From Johnsonella ignava ATCC 51276 (lineage in GTDB: Bacteria; Bacillota; Clostridia; Lachnospirales; Lachnospiraceae), in contig NZ_JH378835.1 of NCBI RefSeq assembly GCF_000235445.1, forward strand, positions 14,104 to 78,103: a DNA stretch of 64,000 nt, in the 5' to 3' direction. The stretch's first letter is position 1; every line of letters starts with the position of its first letter. Below are positions 27,224 through 36,257 of this stretch, piece by piece. A model generated the notes under the pieces. The model was not told the origin of the DNA. It searched no databases and saw only the letters and a list, made by a program, of their open reading frames with translations. Both the position numbers and the translations under genes were made by a program.

Positions 27224-28600
27224 TCATTTTTTAGGAACTCTCTTTACAAATTTTCCCATGCCAGGTTTTCCGGTAAATTCGCCGTTATCATAAACAAGAT
27301 TGCCCCTTAAATAGGTCTGTACCGGATAACCGTGGAATTTCTTCCCTTCCCAGATAGTATGGTCATAATCGGAATGCATGTTTTTTACGCTTACTGTAAA
27401 GTCCTTATTCTTATCATATATTACTATGTCTGCATCCTTACCTACTCTGAGTTCTCCTTTCTGACTGCATCCGAAGATCTTTGCCGGATTTGTAGAGCAG
27501 AGGGCTACCGCCTGTGAAAAGGTGATCTTGCCTTTATTTGCCGCATCAAGCATATACGGATAAAGGTTTTCAACACCTGCACAGCCATTCGGTATTTTGG
27601 TAAAATCATCCTTACCCCAGTCTTTTTCATAACTCTGGAAAGGACAGTGATCTGTTGCGACAGTATCTATGAGATCGGCTTTTATAGCCTGCCAAAGTGC
27701 ATCCTGACTTTCCTGACCTTTCATAGGAGGTGAGCATACAAAATTGCGTCCGTCCTCTCTTTTATATACATCACATGTAAATTCAAGATACTGCGGGCAG
27801 GTTTCTATATAAACCTCGGCACCTTCTCTTTTCGCCTGGATACATGCCTCAAGCCCCTCTTTATCAGCCATATGCACTACATATAAAGGACCGTTAAGAT
27901 GCTTTGCCCAATGAACGGCACGTCTGTCAGCCTCGGCTTCCACAAATTCAGGCCTGCTTAAATAATGATACCATGCTCCGGTTTTACCTTCCTTTAAAAA
28001 CTGTTCTGTATACATATCTATAAGATCGGGATTTTCGGCATGTATATTTACAAGTGCACCAAGCTCTCTTGCTCTTAAAAGCAGTCTTGCAAGAGTTCCG
28101 TCATCAACCATCATATTTTCTTTTTTATAAACCAGAAAACACTTAAAGCTTGTAATACCCTCTTCAACCGCTTTTTCCATCTCCTTAAGTATCGCACCGT
28201 CATTAAGATTGGTTATACAGCAATGCGAAGCCCAATCTATACAGGCATCTTTTTCAAGAATTTCCTTTTTTGAATTAATAAGATCCATTATTGTGCCGCC
28301 GGCTCTTTGAACAGGATAGTCAAAAAGTGTGGTTACGCCTCCGCATGCGGCAGCTCTTGTGCCTGAAAGATAACTATCAGCAGATACCGTTCCTCCAAAC
28401 GGCATCTGAAGATGTGTATGTACATCCATTGCTCCGGGAAGAACCAGCATTCCTGAAGCATCAACTGTTTTATCCGCTTCGCCTTCTATATTGAGTCCCA
28501 TTTCAACTATCTTTTCATCTTTAACTGCTATATCACATTTATACATGCCTTCAGTTGTAACCACTATTCCGTTTTTGATAATCAAATTATAATGTTTCAT
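27224..28600 (-). CDS. dihydropyrimidinase
   Basis: Hydrolyses dihydrouracil or dihydrothymine to the N-carbamoyl-beta-amino acid. At 458 residues it has the normal length. Metal-site residues of the cyclic amidohydrolase family are in place: DVHTHLQMPFGG near residue 57, the carboxylated Lys in FKCFLVYKKENMMVDD, NIHAEN, YVVHMADKEG, and VATDHCPF. The protein could also be called a D-hydantoinase; the neighbouring PreT/PreA and carbamoylase genes favour dihydropyrimidinase. Confidence 0.92.
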   Translation of the reverse strand: MKHYNLIIKNGIVVTTEGMYKCDIAVKDEKIVEMGLNIEGEADKTVDASGMLVLPGAMDVHTHLQMPFGGTVSADSYLSGTRAAACGGVTTLFDYPVQRAGGTIMDLINSKKEILEKDACIDWASHCCITNLNDGAILKEMEKAVEEGITSFKCFLVYKKENMMVDDGTLARLLLRARELGALVNIHAENPDLIDMYTEQFLKEGKTGAWYHYLSRPEFVEAEADRRAVHWAKHLNGPLYVVHMADKEGLEACIQAKREGAEVYIETCPQYLEFTCDVYKREDGRNFVCSPPMKGQESQDALWQAIKADLIDTVATDHCPFQSYEKDWGKDDFTKIPNGCAGVENLYPYMLDAANKGKITFSQAVALCSTNPAKIFGCSQKGELRVGKDADIVIYDKNKDFTVSVKNMHSDYDHTIWEGKKFHGYPVQTYLRGNLVYDNGEFTGKPGMGKFVKRVPKK

Positions 28601-28673
28601 TTTTTAGCCTTCCTTTCATCAATAAATAATTATTTAAATATACAGGCAGTTTCCACTTTAATTACGAACTTAC

Positions 28674-28901
28674 CTATAAATAACTCTCTTTAAGTAAAAT
28701 ATCATGTTTTGACTCGCTATCTTTCATAACCAGTTTTCCTGGCATTATACAGTTCATAACAGGACATACATTCAGACAGAGATGACAGCCTACACATTTT
28801 TCCTCATCAATTTCAGGTCTTCTTCTCTCATCATCAAATATTATTGCCTGATGCCCCCCGTCAAAACATGAAACATAACATCTTTTACAGCCCGTGCATT
28901 T
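28674..28901 (-). pseudogene. preA: out-of-frame ferredoxin tail of preA
   Basis: Past the point where the PreA frame diverges, another frame reads CTGCKRCYVSCFDGG, a linker, then CVGCHLCLNVCP and a normal end at 28674. These are the two [4Fe-4S] motifs that end PreA proteins. The piece has no start codon before its first motif and opens just after a stop at 28903-28905, so it cannot be an independent gene. Restoring one A to the AAAA run at 28899-28902 (minus strand) joins it to the body. Confidence 0.85.
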
Positions 28902-29929
28902 TCCTCATTCACTTTTACAAGTATCTTATATGTTCTGTCAAGTTCATCGGCACCCACTATACTGTCAAGCGCTTTTCCGACTATATCCTCAACCTTTTTT
29001 ATCCCGTAATCTTCCATATAAAATGACAAACCGCTTATCATATCTTCAACTATACGATAGCCATACTGCATTATGGCAGTCGTTACCTGGATATTTGAGG
29101 CACCAAGTAATAAAAACTCCACACAATCACGCCAGGTTTCTATCCCTCCTATACCTGTTAAAGGTATTGACTTAAGAAGCGGATCATGCTTTAAATCCGA
29201 TATAAATCTAAGTGCTATCGGTTTTACCGCCGCTCCCGAATAACCTGACACCGAAGATTTTCCGTTTACCACCGGCATACCTATATTCAAATCCAGATCA
29301 ATATTAGTAATTGATTTAACGGTGTTTATTGCCGCTATTCCCTTTGCACCGCCTTCAATCGCCGCCCTGGCAGGTATCTCCATATTTCCTATATTCGGAG
29401 TCATTTTAGCTATTACAGGCAGAGTCGTATTTGCAGACACAACTTCACAATAGTGTTTTACAAGTTCGGGACTTTGCCCTACATCGGAACCCATAGTAGA
29501 TGAGGTCATCTGCGGGCATGAAAAATTACATTCTATCATATCGGAACCGGCTTTTTGCGCCTCTTTTGCAAGCACTGCCCATTCGTCATCATTGCTTCCC
29601 ATTATACTGGCTACAATAACCTTTTCAGGAAAATCTTTCTTAAGCCTTTTTATATATCCGAAATTCACTTCGTTAGGTTTATCGGATGTCATCTCCATAT
29701 TTTTAAAACCTGTCCACGGAGTATTTTCTTTTGAAGCTATATCAAATCTTGGTGAACATTCATTTGGAATAAATACACTTATTGTTTTATAAAAAATACC
29801 TCCCCAACCACATTCAAGTGCCTTTGCACACATTTCATAATTGCTGCCCACAGGAGAAGATGACAGGAAAAAAGGATTTTCACAATGAACTCCTAAAAAA
29901 TCTATTGATAAGTCTCTTTTTAAAGTCAT
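28841..29929 (-). CDS. preA: dihydropyrimidine dehydrogenase, PreA subunit (frameshifted)
   Basis: PreA is the FMN-binding, dihydroorotate-dehydrogenase-like half of NAD-dependent dihydropyrimidine dehydrogenase and reduces uracil. The frame has the family start (FLSSSPVGSNYEMC), the active-site region CNFSCPQMTSSTMG near residue 148 and FMN-phosphate motifs (TGIGGI). After residue about 349 the sequence departs from the family and ends at residue 362, while the expected ferredoxin domain continues in another frame (see 28674-28901). With one base restored the protein would be 418 residues, close to E. coli PreA. Either a sequencing or assembly error or a true mutation. Overlaps preT by 4 bases. 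Confidence 0.9.
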   Translation of the reverse strand: MTLKRDLSIDFLGVHCENPFFLSSSPVGSNYEMCAKALECGWGGIFYKTISVFIPNECSPRFDIASKENTPWTGFKNMEMTSDKPNEVNFGYIKRLKKDFPEKVIVASIMGSNDDEWAVLAKEAQKAGSDMIECNFSCPQMTSSTMGSDVGQSPELVKHYCEVVSANTTLPVIAKMTPNIGNMEIPARAAIEGGAKGIAAINTVKSITNIDLDLNIGMPVVNGKSSVSGYSGAAVKPIALRFISDLKHDPLLKSIPLTGIGGIETWRDCVEFLLLGASNIQVTTAIMQYGYRIVEDMISGLSFYMEDYGIKKVEDIVGKALDSIVGADELDRTYKILVKVNEENARAVKDVMFHVLTGGIRQ

Positions 29930-31173
29930 ACTTTACCTCCTGTTTTACATAAGCTGTCTAAGGATTTGAAATAATTAAGAATTTTTACTGCCGAAGCTTT
30001 TCCTTGGGCTACAGCCTCAACTACTGTAGCTCCTGAACTGTGAGCCGCATCGCCGCCTATAAAAATATTTTCTTTTTCTTTAATATCCTTAAATTCACTT
30101 ACCTGCTCCTGACCTATAGCAAAAATAATGTGCTGTGCATTAAGTAAAAGTTCTGAATATCCATCTCTCCCCCTAAACCTTATGCCTTTTACTCTCCCTT
30201 CACTGCCTTTTATTTCTTCAGGTATAAAATTCGTTATTACCGGGATTCCCATTGACTGTACAAATTTAAGCTCATCTATATCCGCAGGTGCCTCTTCTAT
30301 ACTTCTTCTGTAAACTATTACAGCATTTTTGGCACCGAGCTGTTTTGCAGTACTTACACAATCCATAGCCACATTACCTCCGCCTATAACCACCACATCA
30401 TCATTAAGCACTACCGATTTCGTATTACTTCTTGCCCTCTCTAAAAAGTCAAGTGCATACTCAACACCGCTAAATTCCTTTCCTTTTATATCAGGTTTTT
30501 TCGAGGACCAAAGTCCTATACCTATAAAAATCGCATCAAACTTATCTTTCAGGCTGTCAATGTTTTCCTTAGATATCTTTTCACCGAAATGAAATTTTAC
30601 TCCAAGTCTTTTAATAAGCTCTATATCATGGTCAACAACTCTTTGGGGAAGTCTTGTCGGTGTAATTCCATGACTTAAAATACCTCCTGCAGAAGCTTTG
30701 CATTCATATATCTCTACACTTACCCCCTCAGCCGCAAGCTGTCTTGCACATGAAAGTGAAGCGGGTCCTGAACCTATACAGGCAACTTTCTTACCGCATA
30801 AGGGTTTTGCTTTGATAAAGTCCATCTTTCCCCGTTCTTCCTCTTCTATAAGAAATCTCTGAAGACTTCCTATTTTTATAGGTCTGTCAATTCCCACCCT
30901 GCTGCATGCTTTTTCACAAAGCCTGTCATATGGGCATATCCATGCACAGCATCCGCCCAGCGGATTGTTTTCACGTATCGTTTCTGCCGCCCCCTTTATA
31001 TTTTTAAAGCGCAATGACCTTATAAACTTTGCAGGGTTTGTTGAAGCAGGACAATCCCGACTGCATGGAGCATCTTCACATAAAAGGCATCTTGAAGCTT
31101 CTTCCATAGCAGTTCTGTAATTAAAGCCCGTTTCAGCCTCCCGGGCATATGCTTTTTTAACAATATCGCTCAT
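29926..31173 (-). CDS. preT: dihydropyrimidine dehydrogenase, PreT subunit
   Basis: The 415-residue electron-input half of NAD-dependent dihydropyrimidine dehydrogenase. N-terminal cluster ligands lie in CLLCEDAPCSRDCPA and GGCCAWICPYDRLCEKAC. A FAD-binding motif VACIGSGPASLSC lies near residue 130 and an NAD(P)-binding motif VVVIGGGNVAMDC near 250. It is related to glutamate synthase small subunits, but the PreA neighbour (ATGA overlap) fixes the assignment. NADH reduces FAD here and electrons pass through FeS clusters to the PreA FMN. Confidence 0.92.
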   Translation of the reverse strand: MSDIVKKAYAREAETGFNYRTAMEEASRCLLCEDAPCSRDCPASTNPAKFIRSLRFKNIKGAAETIRENNPLGGCCAWICPYDRLCEKACSRVGIDRPIKIGSLQRFLIEEEERGKMDFIKAKPLCGKKVACIGSGPASLSCARQLAAEGVSVEIYECKASAGGILSHGITPTRLPQRVVDHDIELIKRLGVKFHFGEKISKENIDSLKDKFDAIFIGIGLWSSKKPDIKGKEFSGVEYALDFLERARSNTKSVVLNDDVVVIGGGNVAMDCVSTAKQLGAKNAVIVYRRSIEEAPADIDELKFVQSMGIPVITNFIPEEIKGSEGRVKGIRFRGRDGYSELLLNAQHIIFAIGQEQVSEFKDIKEKENIFIGGDAAHSSGATVVEAVAQGKASAVKILNYFKSLDSLCKTGGKV

Positions 31174-31211
31174 ATTTTTATTCCTTCCTCTTACCGTCTA
31201 TGGTTCAAATA

Positions 31212-31736
31212 TCAATCTTTAAGTATTTTTGCAATTATCCAGTCTTTTTTATTACTTCCCCTGTTTCTCTTTTCAAAGATACTTTTATAAATAAATCTTC
31301 CTAAATAATCGCTTCCGACACCAACCAAATTTCCAAACAGCAGGCATATTAAAAGCATTTTCCAATTACCTCCTGAAGCAAATGTCGAAAACCCTCCTAT
31401 AAATGTGCATGGCACAAATTTTGTAAGATCACAATGTGCAAGATAACATATTACACCTGTAAAAAAGCCTGTACATATCCCGCTAAAAAGCGGTCCGTCC
31501 GATATAAGACTTCCAAGCATAATTACAATGCAGCCTATAAGCACTCCTGCATAATTACTGACCATAGATCTTATAAAACCGTTCTTTCCGCCGCCTGCAG
31601 TAAAATATGAGGTGCATCCGGCAAAACCTACCCAGCTTACAATAAGCGGTCCTGCATAGGCGGTGCTTATACCTGTCCATGTCCCTGCAACAATTGCACT
31701 TCCGACTGCTATTGAAAAAATATAGCCTGCATCCAT
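31212..31736 (-). CDS. DUF1097-family membrane protein
   Basis: A 174-residue protein with about five or six hydrophobic segments and Gly-rich helices typical of DUF1097 (YcdZ-like) inner-membrane proteins. No biochemical function is known for the family. It is the first gene of the pyrimidine operon, 38 bases before preT, so a role in pyrimidine or product transport is possible (inference). GGAGG lies upstream of the start; a palindrome at 31834-31850 may control the operon. Confidence 0.8.
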   Translation of the reverse strand: MDAGYIFSIAVGSAIVAGTWTGISTAYAGPLIVSWVGFAGCTSYFTAGGGKNGFIRSMVSNYAGVLIGCIVIMLGSLISDGPLFSGICTGFFTGVICYLAHCDLTKFVPCTFIGGFSTFASGGNWKMLLICLLFGNLVGVGSDYLGRFIYKSIFEKRNRGSNKKDWIIAKILKD

Positions 31737-31832
31737 GATTTATCCTCCTTTCCGTAAATGTAAAGCTTTAAGTCTAAAACCTTTTATATTTCACCTGATT
31801 CTTGAGCATAGAACTAAAGTAAAATATAAGAT

Positions 31833-31851
31833 TTTATAACTTTGTTATAAA
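31833..31851. promoter_or_regulatory. palindrome upstream of the pyrimidine operon, possible operator
   Basis: TTTATAAC and GTTATAAA form perfect 8-base arms around three bases. Position about 100 bases upstream of the first gene suits an operator, but no regulator is assigned. The neighbouring MerR protein is one candidate. Confidence 0.45.
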
Positions 31852-31904
31852 TATATTTTAGAGCATACAGGAAATGGCAAGTCAATACGGGCAGTCTTAA
31901 AATT

Positions 31905-31940
31905 CAATAAAAAAAGAGGGTAATTAAACATTACCCTCCC
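31905..31940 (-). terminator. terminator downstream of the MerR gene
   Basis: GAGGGTAAT (31916-31924) pairs perfectly with ATTACCCTC (31930-31938). On the minus strand it is followed by TTTTTTT. It lies 220 bases after the MerR gene and isolates the pyrimidine operon from it. Confidence 0.82.
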
Positions 31941-32160
31941 ATTTGTTTATAAAACAAATCTTTATTTTTACAAAAAAACTATTATATACCCATATATTTA
32001 CACAAAAACACTATTAATAATACTAGATTTTTATAAATACCTTTGATATTTTTTTATTATTCTTACCAAGTCTTACTTTATCAAACTCTCCACCTGGTGA
32101 AGTGTTTTGTGAAATTACAGTATAAATTTTTTTATATGATTTTTTCTTATCGCTTTTTTC

Positions 32161-33015
32161 CTATTGCTTCTTTACAGGTATAATAATCTTTGTTATATGC
32201 ATCATATTATTCCCTATATCTACCGGAGAAACTATAAATTCTTCAGTGGAATGTCCTGCTATACTATAACCTTTCCTATCTATCCATCTTTTTAATGCCA
32301 GATAGGACTTAAATATATCTTTATAATCGCCTGCATGAACTAAAGTCGCAGCCTCAAATCCCCCGAACTTATGAACATTATCCATATCCTTACATTTGTT
32401 TTCAACCTGTATGGCAAATTCCACTTCACAGTCTTTTTGAAAAAATTGACCGAAAATTTCAGAATTATACGTTACAAAAATAGAACCGCATACACTTAGC
32501 TTCTCATTCCTTACATCTTCAATAATCTGTATCCAATTTTCAAGGTTTACATCTTCATTTCTATAAGAATACATAATTTTCCGTCTGCTGTATAAAAATA
32601 TCTCAGGTCTTTTTTCAATTGTTATTCTCTCTTCCGGATCCGAATCAATACTAAAGTATTTTTTTCCTGATAAAATATTCCTTAAAAATATCTCCGCCTC
32701 ATTATGCTTGCGCTTTAATTCTTCAATTTCCTCACGCAGTCTGCCAAGCCTGATTTTCAGTATATATTCCATATGATCAAGTTTATTTTCTTTTAATATC
32801 TCTTTTATTTCGTTTAATGAAAATCCTAAAAATCTAAGCCGTTTTATAATAAAAACTGCCCTAAGTTGTTCTCTGCTATAGTAGCGATAATGGCTGCCTT
32901 CTTTTCTAAGACTTGGTACTAAAACATCAATCTTATCATAATAACGAAGCGTTTTTACAGGAATTCTGCAGAGAGAGGACGTGTTCCCTATGGAATAGTA
33001 CTTTTCTTTCATCAT
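32161..33015 (-). CDS. MerR-family regulator with effector-binding domain
   Basis: Residues 5-75 are a MerR helix-turn-helix (IGNTSSLCRIPVKTLRYYDKI, YRYYSREQLRAVFIIKRLRFLGFSL). A long coiled helix follows (about 85-120), then a C-terminal region of about 150 residues that resembles GyrI/BmrR-type ligand-binding domains. Such proteins usually sense drugs or hydrophobic cations. It is monocistronic; whether it controls the pyrimidine operon next to it is unknown. AGGAGG precedes the first of two adjacent ATG codons. Confidence 0.85.
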   Translation of the reverse strand: MMKEKYYSIGNTSSLCRIPVKTLRYYDKIDVLVPSLRKEGSHYRYYSREQLRAVFIIKRLRFLGFSLNEIKEILKENKLDHMEYILKIRLGRLREEIEELKRKHNEAEIFLRNILSGKKYFSIDSDPEERITIEKRPEIFLYSRRKIMYSYRNEDVNLENWIQIIEDVRNEKLSVCGSIFVTYNSEIFGQFFQKDCEVEFAIQVENKCKDMDNVHKFGGFEAATLVHAGDYKDIFKSYLALKRWIDRKGYSIAGHSTEEFIVSPVDIGNNMMHITKIIIPVKKQ

Positions 33016-33236
33016 ATCTTTCCTCCTGATATAATAAACAAACTCTCTTTAATGCTCTAAGTAATGTTAATCCTATAAATATTTCTATATACTTTTATTC
33101 CTCTTATACATTATACCAATAAAAATGTTTTTTACAAACTACCTTTTAAACAAATTTATTTTATAATCTTATATATATATGTTAAAAATTAACAATTAAC
33201 AACCAATCGCAATTTATATTCAGACAAATCAAAATT

Positions 33237-34502
33237 TTACAGTTTCTGAGTCTTATTCAGCAGTTCAAGCCTCACCTTATCCACCCTCGCCTTATCCATC
33301 TTTTCAACAGTCAGGCTTACATCTCCTACCTTTATACCTTCCCTGACCTTGGGAATATGTTCAAGCTGTCCCATAACAAACCCTCCTATCGACTCATAAT
33401 CATCAAGGCACAGGTTTGTTCCCAGTCTTTCATTGATTTCATCAAGCTTTACAAAGCCGTCAAGCATATATATGCCTTCTCCCAGCTTCTTAAAACTGTC
33501 CTCCTCGTCAGTATCATATTCATCCCTTATCTCGCCGACTATCTCCTCAAGTATATCCTCCATTGTAACCATGCCGGCAGTTATCCCGTATTCATCAAGA
33601 ACCACGGCAAGATTGCTGTATGATTTTTTCATCTGCAGTAAAAGCTCCGACAACTTTTTATATTCATAAGTAAAAAGAGGCTTTCTCATATAATCCTTTA
33701 TATAAAAATCCTCACTTTTATCATAAAGCAGCAGATCCTTTATATTTATTATACCTACTACATTGTCGGTACTGCCCTCATATACAGGCAGTCGTGTATA
33801 CCTCTCCTGCCTGTATATTTCTATAATCTCATCATATCCTGCATTTATATCTATAAATACCATGTCTATGCGCTGAACCATCACATCCTTTGCAAGCACT
33901 CCGGCAAAATCAAAAACATTATTTATAATATTTCTTTCTTCATTTTCAATCACTCCCTCTTCATGACTTACATTGACTATGGTCCTAAGTTCATCTTCAG
34001 TCATGGCTTCATTATTTTTTTTAACGTCAATTCCAAAAGCCTTTAATACCGCACTTGCAGCAATATTTACCGCAGCAATTACAGGTGTAAGTACAAATAT
34101 AAGCCCGTATACAGGTGCGGCATATATAAGTACAAGCACTTCAGCATTTTTTGTTGCAAAACTCTTAGGTGCTATCTCGCCGAATATAAGCACTAAAAAT
34201 GTAAGTATTCCCGTTGCTGCACCTATTGAAGCATTGCCGAACAGTTTTATAGTAATAGCGGTTAGAAGTGCCGAGGCTGAAAGATTTACTATATTATTGC
34301 CTATAAGCACCGCTGAAAGCATTTTTTCAGGCTTTTTCATTATCTTAAGTACAAGAACCGCATTTGTATTTCCCTTTGAGGCAAGGGTACGAAGCTTTAT
34401 GTGGTTTGAACTTGTAAATGCCGTCTCCGCCGATGAAAAAAAGCCTGAAAGACCTAAAAGTATTATAAGTATAACTATATGCCAAATCGTATGATTATCC
34501 AA
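33237..34502 (-). CDS. CNNM/HlyC-type CBS-domain membrane protein
   Basis: A 421-residue protein with a DUF21 membrane domain (four hydrophobic segments in residues 1-165, family motif GEIAPKSFATKN), a CBS pair (about 200-320) and a CorC_HlyC domain at the end. The family is called hemolysin-like but members are linked to Mg/divalent cation transport. The frame opens on TTG at 34502, supported by AGGAG 5 bases upstream, inside the 14-base gap after the lspA-like gene. Probably cotranscribed with lspA and clpX. Confidence 0.9.
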   Translation of the reverse strand: MDNHTIWHIVILIILLGLSGFFSSAETAFTSSNHIKLRTLASKGNTNAVLVLKIMKKPEKMLSAVLIGNNIVNLSASALLTAITIKLFGNASIGAATGILTFLVLIFGEIAPKSFATKNAEVLVLIYAAPVYGLIFVLTPVIAAVNIAASAVLKAFGIDVKKNNEAMTEDELRTIVNVSHEEGVIENEERNIINNVFDFAGVLAKDVMVQRIDMVFIDINAGYDEIIEIYRQERYTRLPVYEGSTDNVVGIINIKDLLLYDKSEDFYIKDYMRKPLFTYEYKKLSELLLQMKKSYSNLAVVLDEYGITAGMVTMEDILEEIVGEIRDEYDTDEEDSFKKLGEGIYMLDGFVKLDEINERLGTNLCLDDYESIGGFVMGQLEHIPKVREGIKVGDVSLTVEKMDKARVDKVRLELLNKTQKL

Positions 34503-34516
34503 ATCAGCTCCTATGT

Positions 34517-35122
34517 CTATATCTTTACAGCTGCATGCAGCATACTTCCAAGCAGTATATATACATCAGCCATATTAAATACTATTCTCTTTAATACTGA
34601 AACATTTATATTAATATAATCAACAACATAGCCTCTCTTGAACCTGTCATAAATATTGCTTAGTGCACCTGCTACAATAAGGCTTAATGATATATTATGC
34701 AAAAATCCTTTTTTAAGTTTAATTCCTTTGTAAAGGCAATTCATTATATGAATTGTTATAAGTACCGGAAGATATTTCACTATACCGCTGCCCTCAAATA
34801 TTCCCATTGAAAAACCTTTATTCCGGCAGCTGTAAATCAGGATTTTTTCATTTTTAAATAATTCGTGATTCTTTTTAATATTATTTTTTTTAATATTATT
34901 TTCTTTGATAATATCTTCTTTAATATTATTTTTTTTATATGTCTTTTTATTTTTAAAATGTCCGATACAGGGTATTTTAAAAGGTTTAGGCAGGCTTTTT
35001 TGAGGCAGCCTTTCAATCCTGTTTTTTACAAGAATATCGACACCTGATAATAACACTGCTATTATATAGTATAGCAGCTGTTCACAATGATTAGTTTTTT
35101 GCATGTATACTTCTGCCTTCAT
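34517..35122 (-). CDS. lspA: signal peptidase II-like protein with low-complexity insert
   Basis: LspA removes lipoprotein signal peptides. The two catalytic Asp regions are recognisable: GALSNIYDRFKRGYVVDYI and FNMADVYILLGS, and RNKGFSMGIF matches the family's RNtGaaF segment. Four hydrophobic segments fit LspA. Unusual is an insert of about 40-50 residues between the first helix and the RNKG segment, rich in Asn, Lys and Ile with tandem KNNIK-like units, making the protein 201 residues instead of about 150-170. The gene start overlaps the end of clpX by 32 bases; an ATG at 35104 is an alternative start. Confidence 0.82.
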   Translation of the reverse strand: MKAEVYMQKTNHCEQLLYYIIAVLLSGVDILVKNRIERLPQKSLPKPFKIPCIGHFKNKKTYKKNNIKEDIIKENNIKKNNIKKNHELFKNEKILIYSCRNKGFSMGIFEGSGIVKYLPVLITIHIMNCLYKGIKLKKGFLHNISLSLIVAGALSNIYDRFKRGYVVDYININVSVLKRIVFNMADVYILLGSMLHAAVKI

Positions 35123-36257
35123 CTATTCTCATGCTTATGCCGGGACCGCCTTTTTTCTCAAGATATGCACCCGTTATTACCACCTTGCCTATATTCGGAT
35201 CTTTAGGTATCTCATACATTATATCAAGCATAAACTCCTCTATTATTGAACGCAGTGCTCTTGCTCCCGTATTTTTCTTTATAGCTTCATGTGCTATCCA
35301 CTCAAGTGCATCATCGTCAAACTCAAGCTTTACACCGTCAAGCTCAAGCAGCCTTATATATTGTTTTAATATAGCATTTTTAGGTTCTTTTAATACCTTT
35401 ACAAGATCCTCTTTTTTAAGTTTTGCCAAAGTTACAAGTATAGGAAGTCTTCCTAAAAACTCGGGTATCATACCGAATTTTCTTATGTCATCATTTGAGG
35501 CATATTTTAATATGTCTTCATTATCATATTTGTCTTTAAGCTCTGAGTTAAAACCCATAAGACTTTTTTTATTAAGTCTTTCCTTTATTATATCTTCAAG
35601 ATCCGGAAAAGCTCCTCCGCATATAAACAGTATATTATCAGTATTTACACTGTAAAGCGGAGACATTGCATTTTTCTGGTTTGAGCCCACAGGCACATCA
35701 ACTCTGCTGCCTTCAAGAAGTTTTAAAAGCTCCTGCTGTACGCTCTCGCCGCTTACATCTCTTGAACTCGTACTTTTCTTTTTTGCTATTTTATCTATCT
35801 CATCTATAAATACTATGCCGCATTGTGCCCTCTCTACATTATTGCCTGCTGCTGCAAGAAGCTTTGAGATTACACTTTCTATATCATCACCTATATATCC
35901 CGCTTCTGTAAGTGATGTTGCATCCGCAATCGCAAGCGGCACATTTAAAAGCTTGGCTATGGTTTTTACAAGATAAGTTTTTCCGCTTCCGGTAGGACCT
36001 ATCATAAGTATATTTGACTTTTCTATCCTGACATTCCCCGATGTCTGTGCCTTTGTGCTTTTTATATTGTCTCCCTCAACCGGACGACTTTTGTCGGCAG
36101 TATTTGCCTTCGGTCTTCTCTGTTCAAGAAATACTCGTTTATAATGATTATAAACCGCAACCGCAAGAACTTTTTTTGCCTTATCCTGCCCTATAACATA
36201 TTCATCAAGCCTCTCTTTAATTATATGTGGTGCAGGCACATCCTTCATACTGAACAT
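35091..36257 (-). CDS. clpX: ClpX, AAA+ ATPase part (frame-split)
   Basis: ClpX unfolds tagged substrates for ClpP. This frame carries the whole ATPase: DEYVIGQDKAK, Walker A GPTGSGKT, pore loop TEAGYIGDDIES, Walker B GIVFIDEIDK, a ClpP-binding loop as LMGF (IGF in most), sensor and small domain. The zinc-binding domain lies in the preceding, overlapping frame (36245-36670). Codons upstream of the first Met read KKSRPKTP in continuity with the family linker, so the gene is one clpX interrupted by a one-base shift in an A-run. An extra 25 or so residues lie between NHYKR and Walker A. No clpP in the window. Confidence 0.92.
   Translation of the reverse strand: MFSMKDVPAPHIIKERLDEYVIGQDKAKKVLAVAVYNHYKRVFLEQRRPKANTADKSRPVEGDNIKSTKAQTSGNVRIEKSNILMIGPTGSGKTYLVKTIAKLLNVPLAIADATSLTEAGYIGDDIESVISKLLAAAGNNVERAQCGIVFIDEIDKIAKKKSTSSRDVSGESVQQELLKLLEGSRVDVPVGSNQKNAMSPLYSVNTDNILFICGGAFPDLEDIIKERLNKKSLMGFNSELKDKYDNEDILKYASNDDIRKFGMIPEFLGRLPILVTLAKLKKEDLVKVLKEPKNAILKQYIRLLELDGVKLEFDDDALEWIAHEAIKKNTGARALRSIIEEFMLDIMYEIPKDPNIGKVVITGAYLEKKGGPGISMRIDEGRSIHAKN

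Larger units (their letters stand above)
31737..32160. other. intergenic region upstream of the pyrimidine operon
   Basis: No coding frame. It contains a palindrome (31834-31850) about 100 bases before the first gene and the terminator of the MerR gene (31905-31940). The rest is AT-rich. I see no convincing consensus promoter. Confidence 0.5.

Noticed and set aside
28880..28905. Programmed -1 frameshift in preA
   Set aside because: The slip would give the right frame, but no canonical slippery heptamer, stem-loop or upstream Shine-Dalgarno-like stimulator was seen; an indel is simpler.
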